A stretch of DNA of 9,581 nucleotides, from contig JAGHCL010000144.1 in assembly GCA_021160485.1 (NCBI GenBank), positions 1-9,581 of the forward strand. The letters run 5' to 3'. The first letter of the stretch is position 1, and the number at the start of each line of letters is the position of its first letter. The DNA is from Candidatus Desulfofervidaceae bacterium. GTDB taxonomy: Bacteria > Desulfobacterota > Desulfofervidia > Desulfofervidales > Desulfofervidaceae. Of the stretch, positions 1 through 7,628 are shown in pieces. The translations under genes were made by a program, and so were the position numbers. The notes below the pieces were generated by a model, which saw only the letters and a program-made list of their open reading frames with translations, was not told the origin of the DNA and did no database searches.

Positions 1-155
1 CTTTACTCCAGATTGCCAAAGAGGTTGACAAAAAAATGGCTCTACAAGACAAGAGATGTTTAATTTGTGGAGGACATGGTGTAATTTCCGTTTTAGAAAA
101 AGACGGTCTGGAAACTTATGGAGAAATTGAACTCTATAAGGAGGGGAAAAAATGA
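1..155 (+). CDS. 3' end of an unrecognised protein with a CxxCGGxG motif (partial)
   Basis: An open frame enters from the left edge and stops at TGA 153-155, giving about 50 C-terminal residues. It contains the stretch RCLICGGHG, a CxxCGGxG pattern like one half of a zinc-binding or DnaJ-type cysteine motif, followed by an acidic/hydrophobic tail ending YKEGKK. I do not recognise the family, and the start lies outside the window. Its stop overlaps the start of the next gene (ATGA), so the two are probably translated in sequence from one message. The evidence that it is real is the uninterrupted frame to the edge and the tight junction with the next gene, which has a good ribosome-binding site inside this frame. 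Confidence 0.6.
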   Translation, partial: LLQIAKEVDKKMALQDKRCLICGGHGVISVLEKDGLETYGEIELYKEGKK

Positions 156-682
156 GAAGAGGTATTAGTTTAATAGCCATGATTGGCAGTATGCTTTTAT
201 GCTTTTTTTCTGCTTATGCATACCAATTGCCTTCCTATAAAACTCTATGTGGGCAGTTAAAAGATTTAACGAATTGGCAGGCAGAACAGTGCCATGGGAT
301 GAATATGACGGGCGTGCCCATGGGCGAAATGGCTTCAGCCAACCGGTCTTACACTAAAGGAGAACAACATTTAGAAGCCACGATTGTTTGCGGCATGCAG
401 GCCGTGGGATATTGGGCTCCTTTTGCCTATAAAATACAAGTGGAGAATGATGAAGAATTTGTAAAAGTGACAAATATAGATGGCTATGATGTCGGCATTG
501 TGTATCACAAACAGGATAAAAGTGGAAGTATAGTAGTGTGTTTTAAAAAAGGTGTAGATAATACTGTCAGTGCCATATTTAATTTGAGCTTTGAAAATAT
601 GGATTGGAAGGAAGCCTTAAAGCTAGCCAAACAATTTGACTGGAAAGCGATGGAGAAGTTATTTGGTTCTTCCGAGCAATGA
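152..682 (+). CDS. Small secreted protein of unknown function with four cysteines
   Basis: The product is 176 residues. The N-terminus is a classic signal peptide: MRRG, a hydrophobic core at about residues 5-20, and an AYA cleavage site near residue 23, so the mature protein is expected in the periplasm or outside the cell. It is not a lipoprotein, since no lipobox is visible. The mature part has four cysteines (about C33, C47, C80 and C130), enough for two disulfides. Its middle part is hydrophobic and aromatic, and an IDGYDVGIVYHKQDKSGSI stretch leads into a C-terminal helix with FDWKAMEKL. The layout recalls small secreted proteins of sulfate reducers that I cannot name. The start is supported by GGAGGGG about 5 nt upstream. 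It overlaps the preceding CxxC gene by 4 bp (ATGA), so the two are likely cotranscribed. No function is assigned. Confidence 0.8.
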   Translation: MRRGISLIAMIGSMLLCFFSAYAYQLPSYKTLCGQLKDLTNWQAEQCHGMNMTGVPMGEMASANRSYTKGEQHLEATIVCGMQAVGYWAPFAYKIQVENDEEFVKVTNIDGYDVGIVYHKQDKSGSIVVCFKKGVDNTVSAIFNLSFENMDWKEALKLAKQFDWKAMEKLFGSSEQ

Positions 683-691
683 GCACCCAAA

Positions 692-750
692 AGCGTAGAT
701 GCCTGAATTTACTCATCAACGCGTCTATTCATCTACACGTCTACACGCTC
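692..750 (+). repeat. Short degenerate tandem/inverted repeat in the 127-bp gap before rlmE
   Basis: The gap 683-809 contains TCTACACG twice in tandem (732-739 and 740-747), with related copies CGTCTA at 722-727 and CATCTACAC at 730-738. GCGTAGATG at 693-701 is the near-perfect reverse complement (8 of 9) of 730-738, so a stem with a 28-nt loop could form. No T-tract follows, so it is not an obvious terminator. The pattern resembles the short tandem repeats found in other gaps of this window, though the unit differs. No convincing promoter is visible before rlmE. Confidence 0.5.
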
Positions 751-809
751 ATGTATTAATACCTCCCTTGTTTGTCAAATATGGTAATATGTGATAAAAA
801 AGCCCCGGT

Positions 810-1394
810 ATGTATAAAGTCAAAGACGCCTTTTTTAAAAAGGCAAAAAAAGAAGGTTATCTGGCCCGTTCGGTTTATAAGCTGCAAGAAATTAACAAAC
901 GATATCGCATTTTCAAAAAAGGAGATAAAGTTTTGGACCTAGGGGCATCTCCGGGTTCATGGCTTCAGTATATCGCCAAAATGATAGGTTCACAGGGGAA
1001 AGTATTGGGTATTGATATCAACCCGATTAAATGGTCACAAACTCCGCCTTATGTTCACTTTTGGCAAAGAGATGTGTTAAAGTGGGATTGCGAAGAAGCA
1101 AAGACCCTTTCGCCCTTTTTTGATGTGGTAGTGAGTGATATGGCGCCTTTAACAACTGGGATAAAGGACGTAGATGCCTATCGTTCTTTTAAGCTGGCAG
1201 AGCGGGCTTTAGACATTGCGTTAAAGCTGCTTAGAGCGAAAGGGCATTTTGTGTGCAAGGTATTAGAAGGTGGAGAGATGAAAGATTTTTTGTTAAAATG
1301 TAAAAGATATTTTTCTTTTGTCAAAGTGTTTAAACCTGAAGGTTCACGGCGTGAAAGCCGGGAAGTTTTTATCGTGGGTTTGAATAGGAAATGA
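810..1394 (+). CDS. rlmE: 23S rRNA (uridine-2'-O-)methyltransferase RlmE (FtsJ)
   Basis: At 194 residues this is a compact member of the FtsJ/RrmJ family, which methylates the 2'-OH of U2552 in the A-loop of 23S rRNA using S-adenosylmethionine on the 50S subunit. The SAM-binding motif I is VLDLGASPGSW (residues 41-51), followed by GIDI near 67-70. The catalytic K-D-K-E tetrad is present: K24 in RSVYKL, D110 in VSDMAP, K150 in FVCKVLEGG and E185 in SREVFIVG. The protein lacks the ~15 extra N-terminal residues of the E. coli enzyme. An in-frame TAA at 795-797 limits extension, so ATG 810 is the only good start, though no clear Shine-Dalgarno precedes it. It lies 12 nt upstream of yebC and may head the operon. 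Confidence 0.93.
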   Translation: MYKVKDAFFKKAKKEGYLARSVYKLQEINKRYRIFKKGDKVLDLGASPGSWLQYIAKMIGSQGKVLGIDINPIKWSQTPPYVHFWQRDVLKWDCEEAKTLSPFFDVVVSDMAPLTTGIKDVDAYRSFKLAERALDIALKLLRAKGHFVCKVLEGGEMKDFLLKCKRYFSFVKVFKPEGSRRESREVFIVGLNRK

Positions 1395-1406
1395 TAGGAG
1401 GGTTTT

Positions 1407-2159
1407 ATGGCTGGACACTCTAAATGGGCACAGATTAAGAGAAAGAAGGCAGCGACAGACGCAAAGAGAGGAAAGATTTTTACCAAACTCATTAAAGAAA
1501 TAATCACAGCGGCGCGGCTTGGCGGCGGTGACCCTAGTGGTAATCCTAGACTGCGGGCAGCCATTGAAGCAGCCAAGGCTGAAAATATGCCTAAAGAAAA
1601 TATTGAGCGGGCCATTAAAAAAGGCACGGGAGAACTGGAAGGCACCTATTATGAGGAAGTTTCTTATGAAGGTTATGGTCCAGGAGGTATCGCTGTCCTT
1701 ATTTCTGCCCTGACAGACAATCGTAACCGCACTGTGGGAGAGATACGGTATCTCTTTAATAAGTTTGGAGGTAACCTGGGTGAGACCGGTTGTGTATCCT
1801 GGATGTTTGAAAAAAAGGGAATAATTGCCTTGGCCAAGAACGAGGTGGATGAGGATAAGGTGATGGAAATTGCCTTAGAAGCTGGAGCAGAGGATGTGAA
1901 AGAAGAAGGTGATGAGTTTGAGATAATTACCCAACCAGAACATTTTGAAACCGTAAAAGAGGCTTTTGATAAAGCAGGGGTAAAATATAACCGGGCAGAG
2001 ATTACCATGATTTGTCAAAATACAATTAAGATTACTGATAAAGATCAGGCCGAGCGGATTCTAAAGTTTATGGAAGCGCTGGAAGATCACGATGATGTGC
2101 AAAAGGTTTGGACGAACTTTGATATCCCAGAAGAAATTATGGAGGCCGAAGCGGCTTAA
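1407..2159 (+). CDS. yebC: YebC/PmpR/TACO1-family protein
   Basis: The product is 250 residues, the usual length for the family. It begins with the diagnostic [23 protein letters not shown] and carries the family's [13 protein letters not shown] and YEGYGPGG segments (about residues 65-92), followed by [18 protein letters not shown]. Family members have been described as DNA-binding regulators (including control of ruv genes in some species) and more recently as ribosome-associated translation factors that relieve stalling. Which applies here cannot be read from the sequence. AGGAGGG at 1396-1402 is a strong ribosome-binding site 4 nt before the ATG. The stop overlaps the ruvC start by one base (TAATG), giving the common yebC-ruvCAB arrangement. 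Confidence 0.95.
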   Translation: MAGHSKWAQIKRKKAATDAKRGKIFTKLIKEIITAARLGGGDPSGNPRLRAAIEAAKAENMPKENIERAIKKGTGELEGTYYEEVSYEGYGPGGIAVLISALTDNRNRTVGEIRYLFNKFGGNLGETGCVSWMFEKKGIIALAKNEVDEDKVMEIALEAGAEDVKEEGDEFEIITQPEHFETVKEAFDKAGVKYNRAEITMICQNTIKITDKDQAERILKFMEALEDHDDVQKVWTNFDIPEEIMEAEAA

Positions 2160-2629
2160 TGCGAGTGGTGGGAATAGATTTGGGTTCTATCTGTAGTGGT
2201 TATGGAATAGTTGAGAAGAATGGTCATAATTTTTCTTGCATAAACTGGGGAGAAATTAAATTACCTAGGAAAGATAGTCTGGCTAAGCGGTTATATATGC
2301 TTTACGATAGCATGGAGGAGATATTTAAGGCCTATACTCCACATGAAGTGGTCATAGAAGACCCTTATGTTGGAAGCAACGTGAAGACGGCCTTTGTCCT
2401 GGGCCAGGTAAAGGGAGTGACTGTTTTATTAGCCCAGAAATTGAGCTTACCTGTGTTTGCTTACTCTCCGCTAGAGATTAAACAAGCAGTAGTGGGATAC
2501 GGACGTGCCGATAAAGGACAGGTAAGGGCAATGGTGCAAAAACTACTAAGTTTGCCGGATATGCCTGGCCAGCACGCAGCCGATGCCCTGGCAGCAGCTT
2601 TATGCCATTTGCAACGTTTACGCCTATGA
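2159..2629 (+). CDS. ruvC: Crossover junction endodeoxyribonuclease RuvC
   Basis: This Holliday junction resolvase of 156 residues cuts four-way DNA junctions symmetrically after RuvAB branch migration. The RNase H-like core is intact: D7 in GIDLGS, E67 in VVIEDPYVG, and the C-terminal helix GQHAADALA with H139 and D142. The usual third acidic residue (D138 in E. coli) is replaced by His, as also occurs in Thermus RuvC, so activity should be preserved. The start ATG overlaps the yebC stop (TAATG) and the stop overlaps the ruvA start (ATGA), indicating translational coupling. No independent Shine-Dalgarno is evident. Confidence 0.95.
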   Translation: MRVVGIDLGSICSGYGIVEKNGHNFSCINWGEIKLPRKDSLAKRLYMLYDSMEEIFKAYTPHEVVIEDPYVGSNVKTAFVLGQVKGVTVLLAQKLSLPVFAYSPLEIKQAVVGYGRADKGQVRAMVQKLLSLPDMPGQHAADALAAALCHLQRLRL

Positions 2630-3219
2630 TTGGTCATTTAAAAGGAACATTATTATTTAAGTCCCCGGAATATATTATCATTTCTACGGGTGGGGTAGGG
2701 TATCAAGTAGAATTACCTCTAAATACATTTTCTGACTTACCAGAACCTGGAGAAACGGTCTCGCTGCATATATATACCTACCTTAAAGAAAATACCTTAA
2801 AGTTATTTGGCTTTTTAAATCCAGATGAAAAAATGCTTTTTGCGAGGTTGATAGAAATTTCTGGCATTGGCCCCAAACTGGCCCTAAATATACTTTCGCG
2901 TATTTCACCAGAAGGATTTGATGAAGTTGTCACTAAAGGTGATATCAGTAAACTTAAAGCCATTCCAGGTATTGGCAGAAAAACGGCTGAGAGAATTCTG
3001 CTGGAAATGAGAGATAAATGGGTGATGCCTGCTAAAAAAGAGGTGCCTTTGGCCCCAAAAACTCAGGAAGATGGTTTAATGAAAGATGTCGTTTCAGTAC
3101 TGATTAACCTTGGTTATCAAAAAAAGGAGGCCTTAAAGGCAGTGCAAAAGGCTATAAAACGGTTTAATACTCCTCCAAGGTTAGAAGATTTAATTAAGGA
3201 AACCCTGAGACGATTATGA
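2626..3219 (+). CDS. ruvA: Holliday junction branch migration protein RuvA
   Basis: RuvA is the tetrameric junction-binding subunit of the RuvAB motor. I place the start at ATG 2626 because RuvA proteins begin MIGxLxG, seen here as MIGHLKG, and because this ATG overlaps the ruvC stop as ATGA. A longer frame from 2602 would add eight unconserved residues. The 197-residue product has an N-terminal OB-fold (1-65), two helix-hairpin-helix motifs ([16 protein letters not shown] at about 75-90 and [16 protein letters not shown] at about 110-125), and a C-terminal domain (about 150-197, [14 protein letters not shown]) that contacts RuvB. Lack of a clear Shine-Dalgarno fits coupling to ruvC. Confidence 0.95.
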   Translation: MIGHLKGTLLFKSPEYIIISTGGVGYQVELPLNTFSDLPEPGETVSLHIYTYLKENTLKLFGFLNPDEKMLFARLIEISGIGPKLALNILSRISPEGFDEVVTKGDISKLKAIPGIGRKTAERILLEMRDKWVMPAKKEVPLAPKTQEDGLMKDVVSVLINLGYQKKEALKAVQKAIKRFNTPPRLEDLIKETLRRL

Positions 3220-4232
3220 AAGGAGAACGCCTTATAGATCCTCTTAGTTTAGAAGCAGAACTTGCTGAAGAGGCTGGTTTACGTCCGCAGTCATTAGATG
3301 AGTTCTTTGGACAGGAAGAACTGAAAAAAAAGCTGAAGATTTTTATTGATGCAGCCAAAATAAGGGGAGAAGCACTGGATCATGTACTTCTGCACGGCTT
3401 ACCTGGTTTGGGTAAGACCACGCTGGCCTATTTGATTTCTAAAGAGCTCAATGTTAATCTCAAGGCCACTTCAGGCCCTGTGTTAGAAAGACCTGGTGAC
3501 TTGGCGGCCATTCTGACCAATTTAAATACAGGGGATGTACTTTTTATAGATGAGATTCACCGGTTGCATCCAGTGGTAGAGGAAATCCTTTACCCGGCCA
3601 TGGAAGACTTCAAGTTAGATTTAGTGATTGGTCAGGGACCTAATGCCCGAATAGTAAAAATAGACCTGCCTAGGTTTACCCTGGTCGGGGCAACTACACG
3701 TACAGGCTTGCTTACTTCGCCCCTGCGGGACAGATTTGGTGTTTTACTTCACATTGATTTTTATTCTCCGGAGGCATTAAGCAAAATTATTTTGCACGCA
3801 GCTAGAAAATTAAAGATAGCTATTGAACCAGAAGGGGCAACAGAAATTGCCAGACGTTCCCGGGGCACCCCCAGGATTGCCCTGCGTCTTTTAAAACGGG
3901 TAAGAGATTTTGCTCAAATTAAGGCAAGAGGAGTGATATCTCAACAGATTGCTGATGAAGCCCTGACAATGTTAGAGATAGATAAAGCCGGGTTAGATAG
4001 TTTAGACAGAAAACTCCTGCTTACCATTATTGAAAAATTTGATGGAGGACCGGTGGGATTAGACACATTAGCTGCGGCCATCGGTGAGGAAAAAGAGACA
4101 ATTAAAGAGGTATATGAACCTTATCTGGTGCAAAATGGTTATCTTCAACGTACTCCTCGGGGCAGGATGGCTACTCCTCTTGCCTATAAACACCTTGGTA
4201 GAGACATAAAGCAGCACGGAAGGTTGTTTTAG
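3216..4232 (+). CDS. ruvB: Holliday junction branch migration ATPase RuvB
   Basis: A full-length 338-residue AAA+ helicase that drives branch migration with RuvA. It has Walker [10 protein letters not shown] (61-69), Walker B LFIDEIH (109-115), sensor 1 GATTRTG (158-164), arginine-finger region LRDRFG (170-175), sensor 2 [10 protein letters not shown] (217-226), and the C-terminal winged helix ending in [13 protein letters not shown]. The start overlaps the ruvA stop (ATGA), completing a tightly coupled ruvCAB block. It is followed after 17 nt by a nitroreductase gene with its own strong ribosome-binding site. Confidence 0.96.
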   Translation: MKGERLIDPLSLEAELAEEAGLRPQSLDEFFGQEELKKKLKIFIDAAKIRGEALDHVLLHGLPGLGKTTLAYLISKELNVNLKATSGPVLERPGDLAAILTNLNTGDVLFIDEIHRLHPVVEEILYPAMEDFKLDLVIGQGPNARIVKIDLPRFTLVGATTRTGLLTSPLRDRFGVLLHIDFYSPEALSKIILHAARKLKIAIEPEGATEIARRSRGTPRIALRLLKRVRDFAQIKARGVISQQIADEALTMLEIDKAGLDSLDRKLLLTIIEKFDGGPVGLDTLAAAIGEEKETIKEVYEPYLVQNGYLQRTPRGRMATPLAYKHLGRDIKQHGRLF

Positions 4233-4249
4233 TTTTTGGGAGGAAGATG

Positions 4250-4765
4250 ATGTCTGAAAATAATTCAATATTGAAATCCATTTATACCCGAAGAAGTGTC
4301 AGGGATTATACTGATCAACCTGTTTCCAGAGAAACAGTATTGGAGATTATCAAGGCTGGCACTTGGGCACCTTCAGGTTTAAATAACCAACCTTGGCGGT
4401 TTGCTATTGTTTGGGACAAGAAAGTGAAGTCAGAAATTGCGGCTCAGACCAAATATAGCCATATCATTGAGCGAGCGCCGGTAATCATTGCCGTTTTTGT
4501 GGATAAAGAGGCCATGTATCATGAGGTTAAAGACCATCAAGCAATGGGTGCATGTATTCAAAACATGCTTTTGGCCATTCATGCCCTCGGATTAGGAGGT
4601 GTCTGGCTGGGTGAAATCCTTAAAAACGCTGATAAAGTTAGACAAATCCTGGAATTGCCGGAAAAGCTTGAGCTTATGGCTGTTGTGGCCTTAGGTTATC
4701 CCAAACATCACAATCAATCTTCAAATCGCCTTCCTCTTGAAACCGTTATTTTAAAAGAAATTTGA
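4250..4765 (+). CDS. Nitroreductase-family FMN-dependent oxidoreductase
   Basis: The 171-residue product has the family's N-terminal signature: IYTRRSVRDY (FMN phosphate-binding arginines) followed by AGTWAPSGLNNQPWRF at about residues 36-51, and the C-terminal GLGGVWLGEI and ALGYPKH segments. Such proteins are homodimers that bind FMN and use NAD(P)H to reduce quinones, nitro compounds or other substrates. The physiological substrate cannot be told from sequence. Two adjacent ATGs exist (4247 and 4250). GGGAGG at 4238-4243 is spaced 6 nt from the second and only 3 nt from the first, so 4250 is preferred. It lies 17 nt after ruvB and may be cotranscribed with it, though it has no functional tie to recombination. 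No clear terminator follows. Confidence 0.88.
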   Translation: MSENNSILKSIYTRRSVRDYTDQPVSRETVLEIIKAGTWAPSGLNNQPWRFAIVWDKKVKSEIAAQTKYSHIIERAPVIIAVFVDKEAMYHEVKDHQAMGACIQNMLLAIHALGLGGVWLGEILKNADKVRQILELPEKLELMAVVALGYPKHHNQSSNRLPLETVILKEI

Positions 4766-5019
4766 TTTAAGGCTATTTGGCTCTTTAATGAGGTTAAGAA
4801 TATAGTAAAGTTTTGATTTTTAAAATTTTTTATTAGTGGGTGGTCCTAAAGAACCAACGCAAGTATTGTGAAAGTTGCCTGATTTCATTTCAGTTCAAAA
4901 CAAATGGGCAATTTTAAAGTGATTACTTTTTCCTTCAATTCTGCAGGAAAAGGGGGGCAGGACATTACATTTCACATGGGAAAAACCAAGTAACTACTAA
5001 CTAGAATGTTGTCCTGTTC
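4766..5019. other. Convergent intergenic region with weak hairpins and a repeat tag
   Basis: No gene is seen. The region lies between the ends of two convergent genes. An AT-rich stretch (about 4808-4835) is followed by a small inverted repeat at 4841-4856 (6 bp with one wobble on the minus strand). AAAGTTGCC at 4871-4879 pairs with GGCAATTTT at 4907-4915 (9 bp with one G-U, 27-nt loop). Neither is followed by a proper T-tract, so a bidirectional terminator is possible but unproven. A hairpin of about 7 bp (CTTTTTCC/GGAAAAGG, around 4926-4953) stands just before the GGGGCAGGACAT tag, and TAACTAC/TAACTAG is a tandem heptamer at 4991-5004. Confidence 0.5.
4954..4965 (+). repeat. GGGGCAGGACAT dispersed repeat, copy A
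   Basis: First of three same-strand, strictly intergenic copies of this 12-mer (others at 5542 and 7880). Here it is preceded by extra Gs and a small hairpin, and followed by TACATTTCACATG. An inverted partial copy TGTCCTG lies at 5010-5016 and could pair with CAGGACA at 4958-4964. The G-run plus hairpin layout resembles the conserved tags that accompany REP-associated tyrosine transposase elements in other genomes. That link is inferred. Confidence 0.5.
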
Positions 5020-5322
5020 TTAACCTTCCATTTTTTTATGCACAGATTGAACCTTGGTTTCCATAGTGAGAGGCTTATCCCGTCTATCATCTATTTTTAT
5101 TGTTGTTACTACGCGGGCTGTGCCTTCTTTAAAACAGGCTTCGTGCATCTGACGAACAACAGGCATAACGATATCTAACTCACCTTCTATAATTGTACCC
5201 ATAGGAGTGAGCTGATACTTAAGTCCACTTTTTTGCAATACCCTCAGAGCAGCTGCTACATAGTTACTTACGCCTGTACTCTTTGTGCCCAATGGAATTA
5301 CGCTAACTTCAACTATGGCCAT
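5020..5322 (-). CDS. MTH1187-family thiamine-binding protein (YqgV-like)
   Basis: The 100-residue product matches the small ferredoxin-like fold family of MTH1187/YqgV (thiamine_BP, formerly DUF77). It opens with MAIVEVSVIPLGTKSTGVS, then SGLKYQLTPMGTIIEGE (about residues 32-48), a helix with VVRQMHEACF, and a strand ARVVTTIKIDDRRDK. Family members bind thiamine or hydroxymethylpyrimidine-type ligands at subunit interfaces and occur as small cytosolic oligomers. Their exact role in thiamine homeostasis is unsettled. The start is supported by AGGA 7 nt upstream of the ATG (minus strand). It lies about 320 bp downstream of selB in the same direction, with a structured repeat element between, so it is probably a separate transcription unit. 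No complete TPP riboswitch was found upstream. Confidence 0.85.
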   Translation of the reverse strand: MAIVEVSVIPLGTKSTGVSNYVAAALRVLQKSGLKYQLTPMGTIIEGELDIVMPVVRQMHEACFKEGTARVVTTIKIDDRRDKPLTMETKVQSVHKKMEG

Positions 5323-5431
5323 TTTAAAATCCTCACTTTTTACTTATAACTTCCTTGTGCCATAAAGAGATTTTAAAGTCAAATGTTTTTATCAGTAATT
5401 ATTTGCCCTCGGCATTATTCGGAGTTTGTTT

Positions 5432-5598
5432 GGATTCAATCCCCAGATCCGTGATTGCCCTACAAGAAACCCCGCAAGTGTGCTATAATAAAGCAATTTT
5501 GAAAAATTGCCTTTCACCTAAAAGGTGAAAACACACTCACGGGGGCAGGACATACCCTTATTCAAAAATCAATCGCGGATTTTGGGTAAACTAGTTTA
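5432..5598. repeat. Multi-branched inverted-repeat element between selB and the thiamine-binding gene
   Basis: Within the ~320-bp gap 5323-5645 lies a nested set of inverted repeats. The outer stem is ATCCGTGATTG (5447-5457) with CAATCGCGGAT (5570-5580), flanked by CCC 5442-5444 and GGG 5584-5586. The middle stem is CCCCGCAAGTGTG (5470-5482) with CACACTCACGGGG (5532-5544), 11 of 13 paired. Inside it sit two perfect hairpins: GCAATTTT/AAAATTGC (5493-5510) and TTTCACCT/AGGTGAAA with an AAA loop (5512-5530). A perfect palindrome TAAACTAGTTTA (5587-5598) follows. The whole can fold as a stem leading to a forked end. It carries a GGGGCAGGACAT tag. It could be a MITE/REP-type element or a structured RNA. 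It lies 59 bp past the selB stop. The flanks 5323-5431 and 5599-5645 show nothing convincing. Confidence 0.65.
5541..5555 (+). repeat. GGGGCAGGACATAC dispersed repeat, copy B
   Basis: Second copy of the intergenic tag. It is identical to copy C over 14 bases (5542-5555 versus 7880-7893) and to copy A over 12. Here the G-run also serves as the 3' side of the middle stem of the branched element, so the tag is joined directly to a hairpin, as is typical of REP-like units. Confidence 0.5.
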
Positions 5599-5645
5599 TG
5601 GAGGAAGAGTTGAGAGAACACTAGAAGTTTTGAAAAAACTAATAA

Positions 5646-7586
5646 CTATACTTTAACGCCTTTGTTCTTATATTGTAGCTTCACTTGCTCGGCCAATATT
5701 CTATAGTCTGCCCCGTCTATTTGCACCCGTAAGGTTAAACGAATGGTATCAAGATAATCCAAAATGGCTATGGTATACTGGCGAGATAAATTCAGCAAGT
5801 TTTTAGCTTGATTTAAATCCATTTTTTCATGGGTTAAAAGAAATGTTTTTACTTGTTCCCATGCCTTTTTTAGTAATTTTTGATGTAAAAAACGCCCGTT
5901 GTTAAGTTGAACAATGGCCTTTTTATCTATTAAAAAGGTTAAAGCCTTTTTTACCCTTTTTTCTTCCGCATACGGAAATGCCCTTTGAAGAAAAACAAAG
6001 GTAAAACCCCTTAAGTCACCGTTAAGGGCATATTCCTCAATCTTTTGACAAAGCCTTTCTTCCTCTCCCTTAAGAAATGGCAAGAAACCTTTGATATGAT
6101 AACGTCCCTTCGTTCTACTAATTTTTCCTTCTTTAAGAAGGGAAACAATTGCTTCCTCAAATACCCTTTTATCAATCTCCCTCACAGATTGTTTTAACTC
6201 TTCTTTAGCCGGGCCAATTTTGTAATGAAATTGCTGATGATAATTTTTAAGGCTGGATAAAATCTTTTCCTTTACTTCTCTAAAATTGTCAATGTGGTAA
6301 AATCCATCACCAATTTGAATAATTTTTCCTTTTTTTAAAAGAGGATCAAGAAAAGAGTAGATTCTTTCTGTGCCTGTTTGTTTAAATAAGTTTATGGGCG
6401 TAACTGGGGTCACAAAATACTCTTTAATAAGTGCCTCTATAAAATCCACATCTACTCCTTGACAAAATCTGTGATAACGAGGGATCAAAAAACGCATTTT
6501 TTGCCGAAACTTGCGTCTTGTTACCTCTACAACCATACCTCCTCCAATGGTATGGGCAGGGCTTAAGCTTCGCACAACAAACCTATCTCCTGGTAAGGCA
6601 GAAACCGCAGCCTTACATCTAAATTGAACAAACCCTTTTTCTCCTGGCAAAAGTTTATCCCTTTCCATAAGCACAACTTTGGCTGTGGTTTCCATAGTGC
6701 CAAGGTATAAACGCACAACGGTATGGTTCTCAAAAACCTGGTCATCATGAGGTGTGTACACAAAAAGGGCATTGACAAAGTGACTAGTTTCAAGCAAACC
6801 GTTCTCGGCCAAAATCATCCCTTTTTCTACCTTTAAATTATGTCCTGCTAGATTAATGCCTACTCTTTGTCCTGTCCTTGCCTCTGTTACATTTCGCCGA
6901 TGTACCTGAAGCCCCTTTATTTTTACTAGCTTTCCTTCTGGATAAATACTCAATACCTGTCCTACCCGGCAACTTCCACTTAAGACCGTACCTGTTACGA
7001 CTGTGCCTTGTCCTGGAATTTGTAATACCCGATCAATAGGAAGCCGGAAAAAAACAGTGTCTGACCGAGGTGGAATTTTTTCGCATAAGGATTGCAGATA
7101 GGCGATAATTTCTTTTTCACCCTGTTTTGTCCAAGCAGAAAAGGGAATGATAGGATTATCTGCTAAAAAGCTATCTTTTATCAACTCTTTAATCTCTTCT
7201 ATCGCCAAAAAGCGAGTTTCTTCATCTACTAAGTCAACTTTAGACAAAACCACAAAGCCATAACGCACATCAAGAAATTTCAAAATTTGAAGATGCTCTC
7301 TTGTTTGGGGCATAACGCCGTCGTCTGCTGCTACTACCAAGATGGCTGCGTCTACGCAGCTTGCCCCTCTGACCATGTTTTTGATAAAGTCTTCATGACC
7401 TGGTAAATCAACAAAGGCAACCTGGATGTCAGAGGAAATTTTAAAAGGAACAACCGTTGGTTCTATTGTTAATCCCCTCTCTTTTTCTTCCTTTAAGGTG
7501 TCTGGATCAACACCTGTAAGGGTTTTAACCAGACTGGACTTACCATGATCTACATGTCCAGCGGTAGCGATTGTATATTCAATCAT
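5646..7586 (-). CDS. selB: Selenocysteine-specific translation elongation factor SelB
   Basis: SelB is the EF-Tu-like GTPase that carries Sec-tRNA to the ribosome at codons marked by a SECIS hairpin. The 646-residue product (numbered from ATG 7586) has P-loop GHVDHGKS (10-17), DLPGH (60-64) and the guanine-specificity motif SKVD (115-118; SelB often lacks the Asn of NKxD). Beta-barrel domains follow to about residue 360. Four C-terminal winged helices end in SRQYTIAILDYLDTI, the region that binds SECIS RNA. A longer frame opens at TTG 7607, but the ATG at 7586 has AAGG just upstream and aligns with the E. coli start MIIATAGHVDHG, so I prefer it. The selC-like tRNA ends 42 nt upstream in the same direction, so both probably share one transcript. 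No truncation or missing key motif is seen. selA and selD are not in the window. Confidence 0.95.
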   Translation of the reverse strand: MIEYTIATAGHVDHGKSSLVKTLTGVDPDTLKEEKERGLTIEPTVVPFKISSDIQVAFVDLPGHEDFIKNMVRGASCVDAAILVVAADDGVMPQTREHLQILKFLDVRYGFVVLSKVDLVDEETRFLAIEEIKELIKDSFLADNPIIPFSAWTKQGEKEIIAYLQSLCEKIPPRSDTVFFRLPIDRVLQIPGQGTVVTGTVLSGSCRVGQVLSIYPEGKLVKIKGLQVHRRNVTEARTGQRVGINLAGHNLKVEKGMILAENGLLETSHFVNALFVYTPHDDQVFENHTVVRLYLGTMETTAKVVLMERDKLLPGEKGFVQFRCKAAVSALPGDRFVVRSLSPAHTIGGGMVVEVTRRKFRQKMRFLIPRYHRFCQGVDVDFIEALIKEYFVTPVTPINLFKQTGTERIYSFLDPLLKKGKIIQIGDGFYHIDNFREVKEKILSSLKNYHQQFHYKIGPAKEELKQSVREIDKRVFEEAIVSLLKEGKISRTKGRYHIKGFLPFLKGEEERLCQKIEEYALNGDLRGFTFVFLQRAFPYAEEKRVKKALTFLIDKKAIVQLNNGRFLHQKLLKKAWEQVKTFLLTHEKMDLNQAKNLLNLSRQYTIAILDYLDTIRLTLRVQIDGADYRILAEQVKLQYKNKGVKV

Positions 7587-7628
7587 ATCCTTACCTAACA
7601 AACTCAATAAATTTTAAAACTCAAAAAT

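Noticed and set aside
1178..1645. Long minus-strand open frame over rlmE and yebC
   Set aside because: It overlaps two well-supported genes on the other strand and has no recognisable domain; a shadow frame.
2602..2625. RuvA start at ATG 2602
   Set aside because: It would add eight unconserved residues inside ruvC; ATG 2626 gives the standard MIGxLxG start and an ATGA overlap.
5323..5432. Partial resemblance to a TPP riboswitch upstream of the thiamine-binding gene (minus strand: AATAATGCCGAGGG)
   Set aside because: The 3' half looks vaguely like the conserved GGAUAAUGCC...AGGGA segment, but no CUGAGA box and no proper P1-P3 arrangement is present. cmsearch with the Rfam TPP model would decide.
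5598..5624. Plus-strand eight-codon frame starting ATG GAG GAA
   Set aside because: No ribosome-binding site and too short to support as a gene.
5626..5645. AGTTTT-GAA-AAAACT hairpin as a selB terminator
   Set aside because: A weak, AT-only stem without a G+C-rich base or a clear T-tract after it; not callable as a terminator.
7587..7607. SelB start at TTG 7607
   Set aside because: It would add seven unconserved residues with no Shine-Dalgarno; ATG 7586 has AAGG upstream and matches the family N-terminus.
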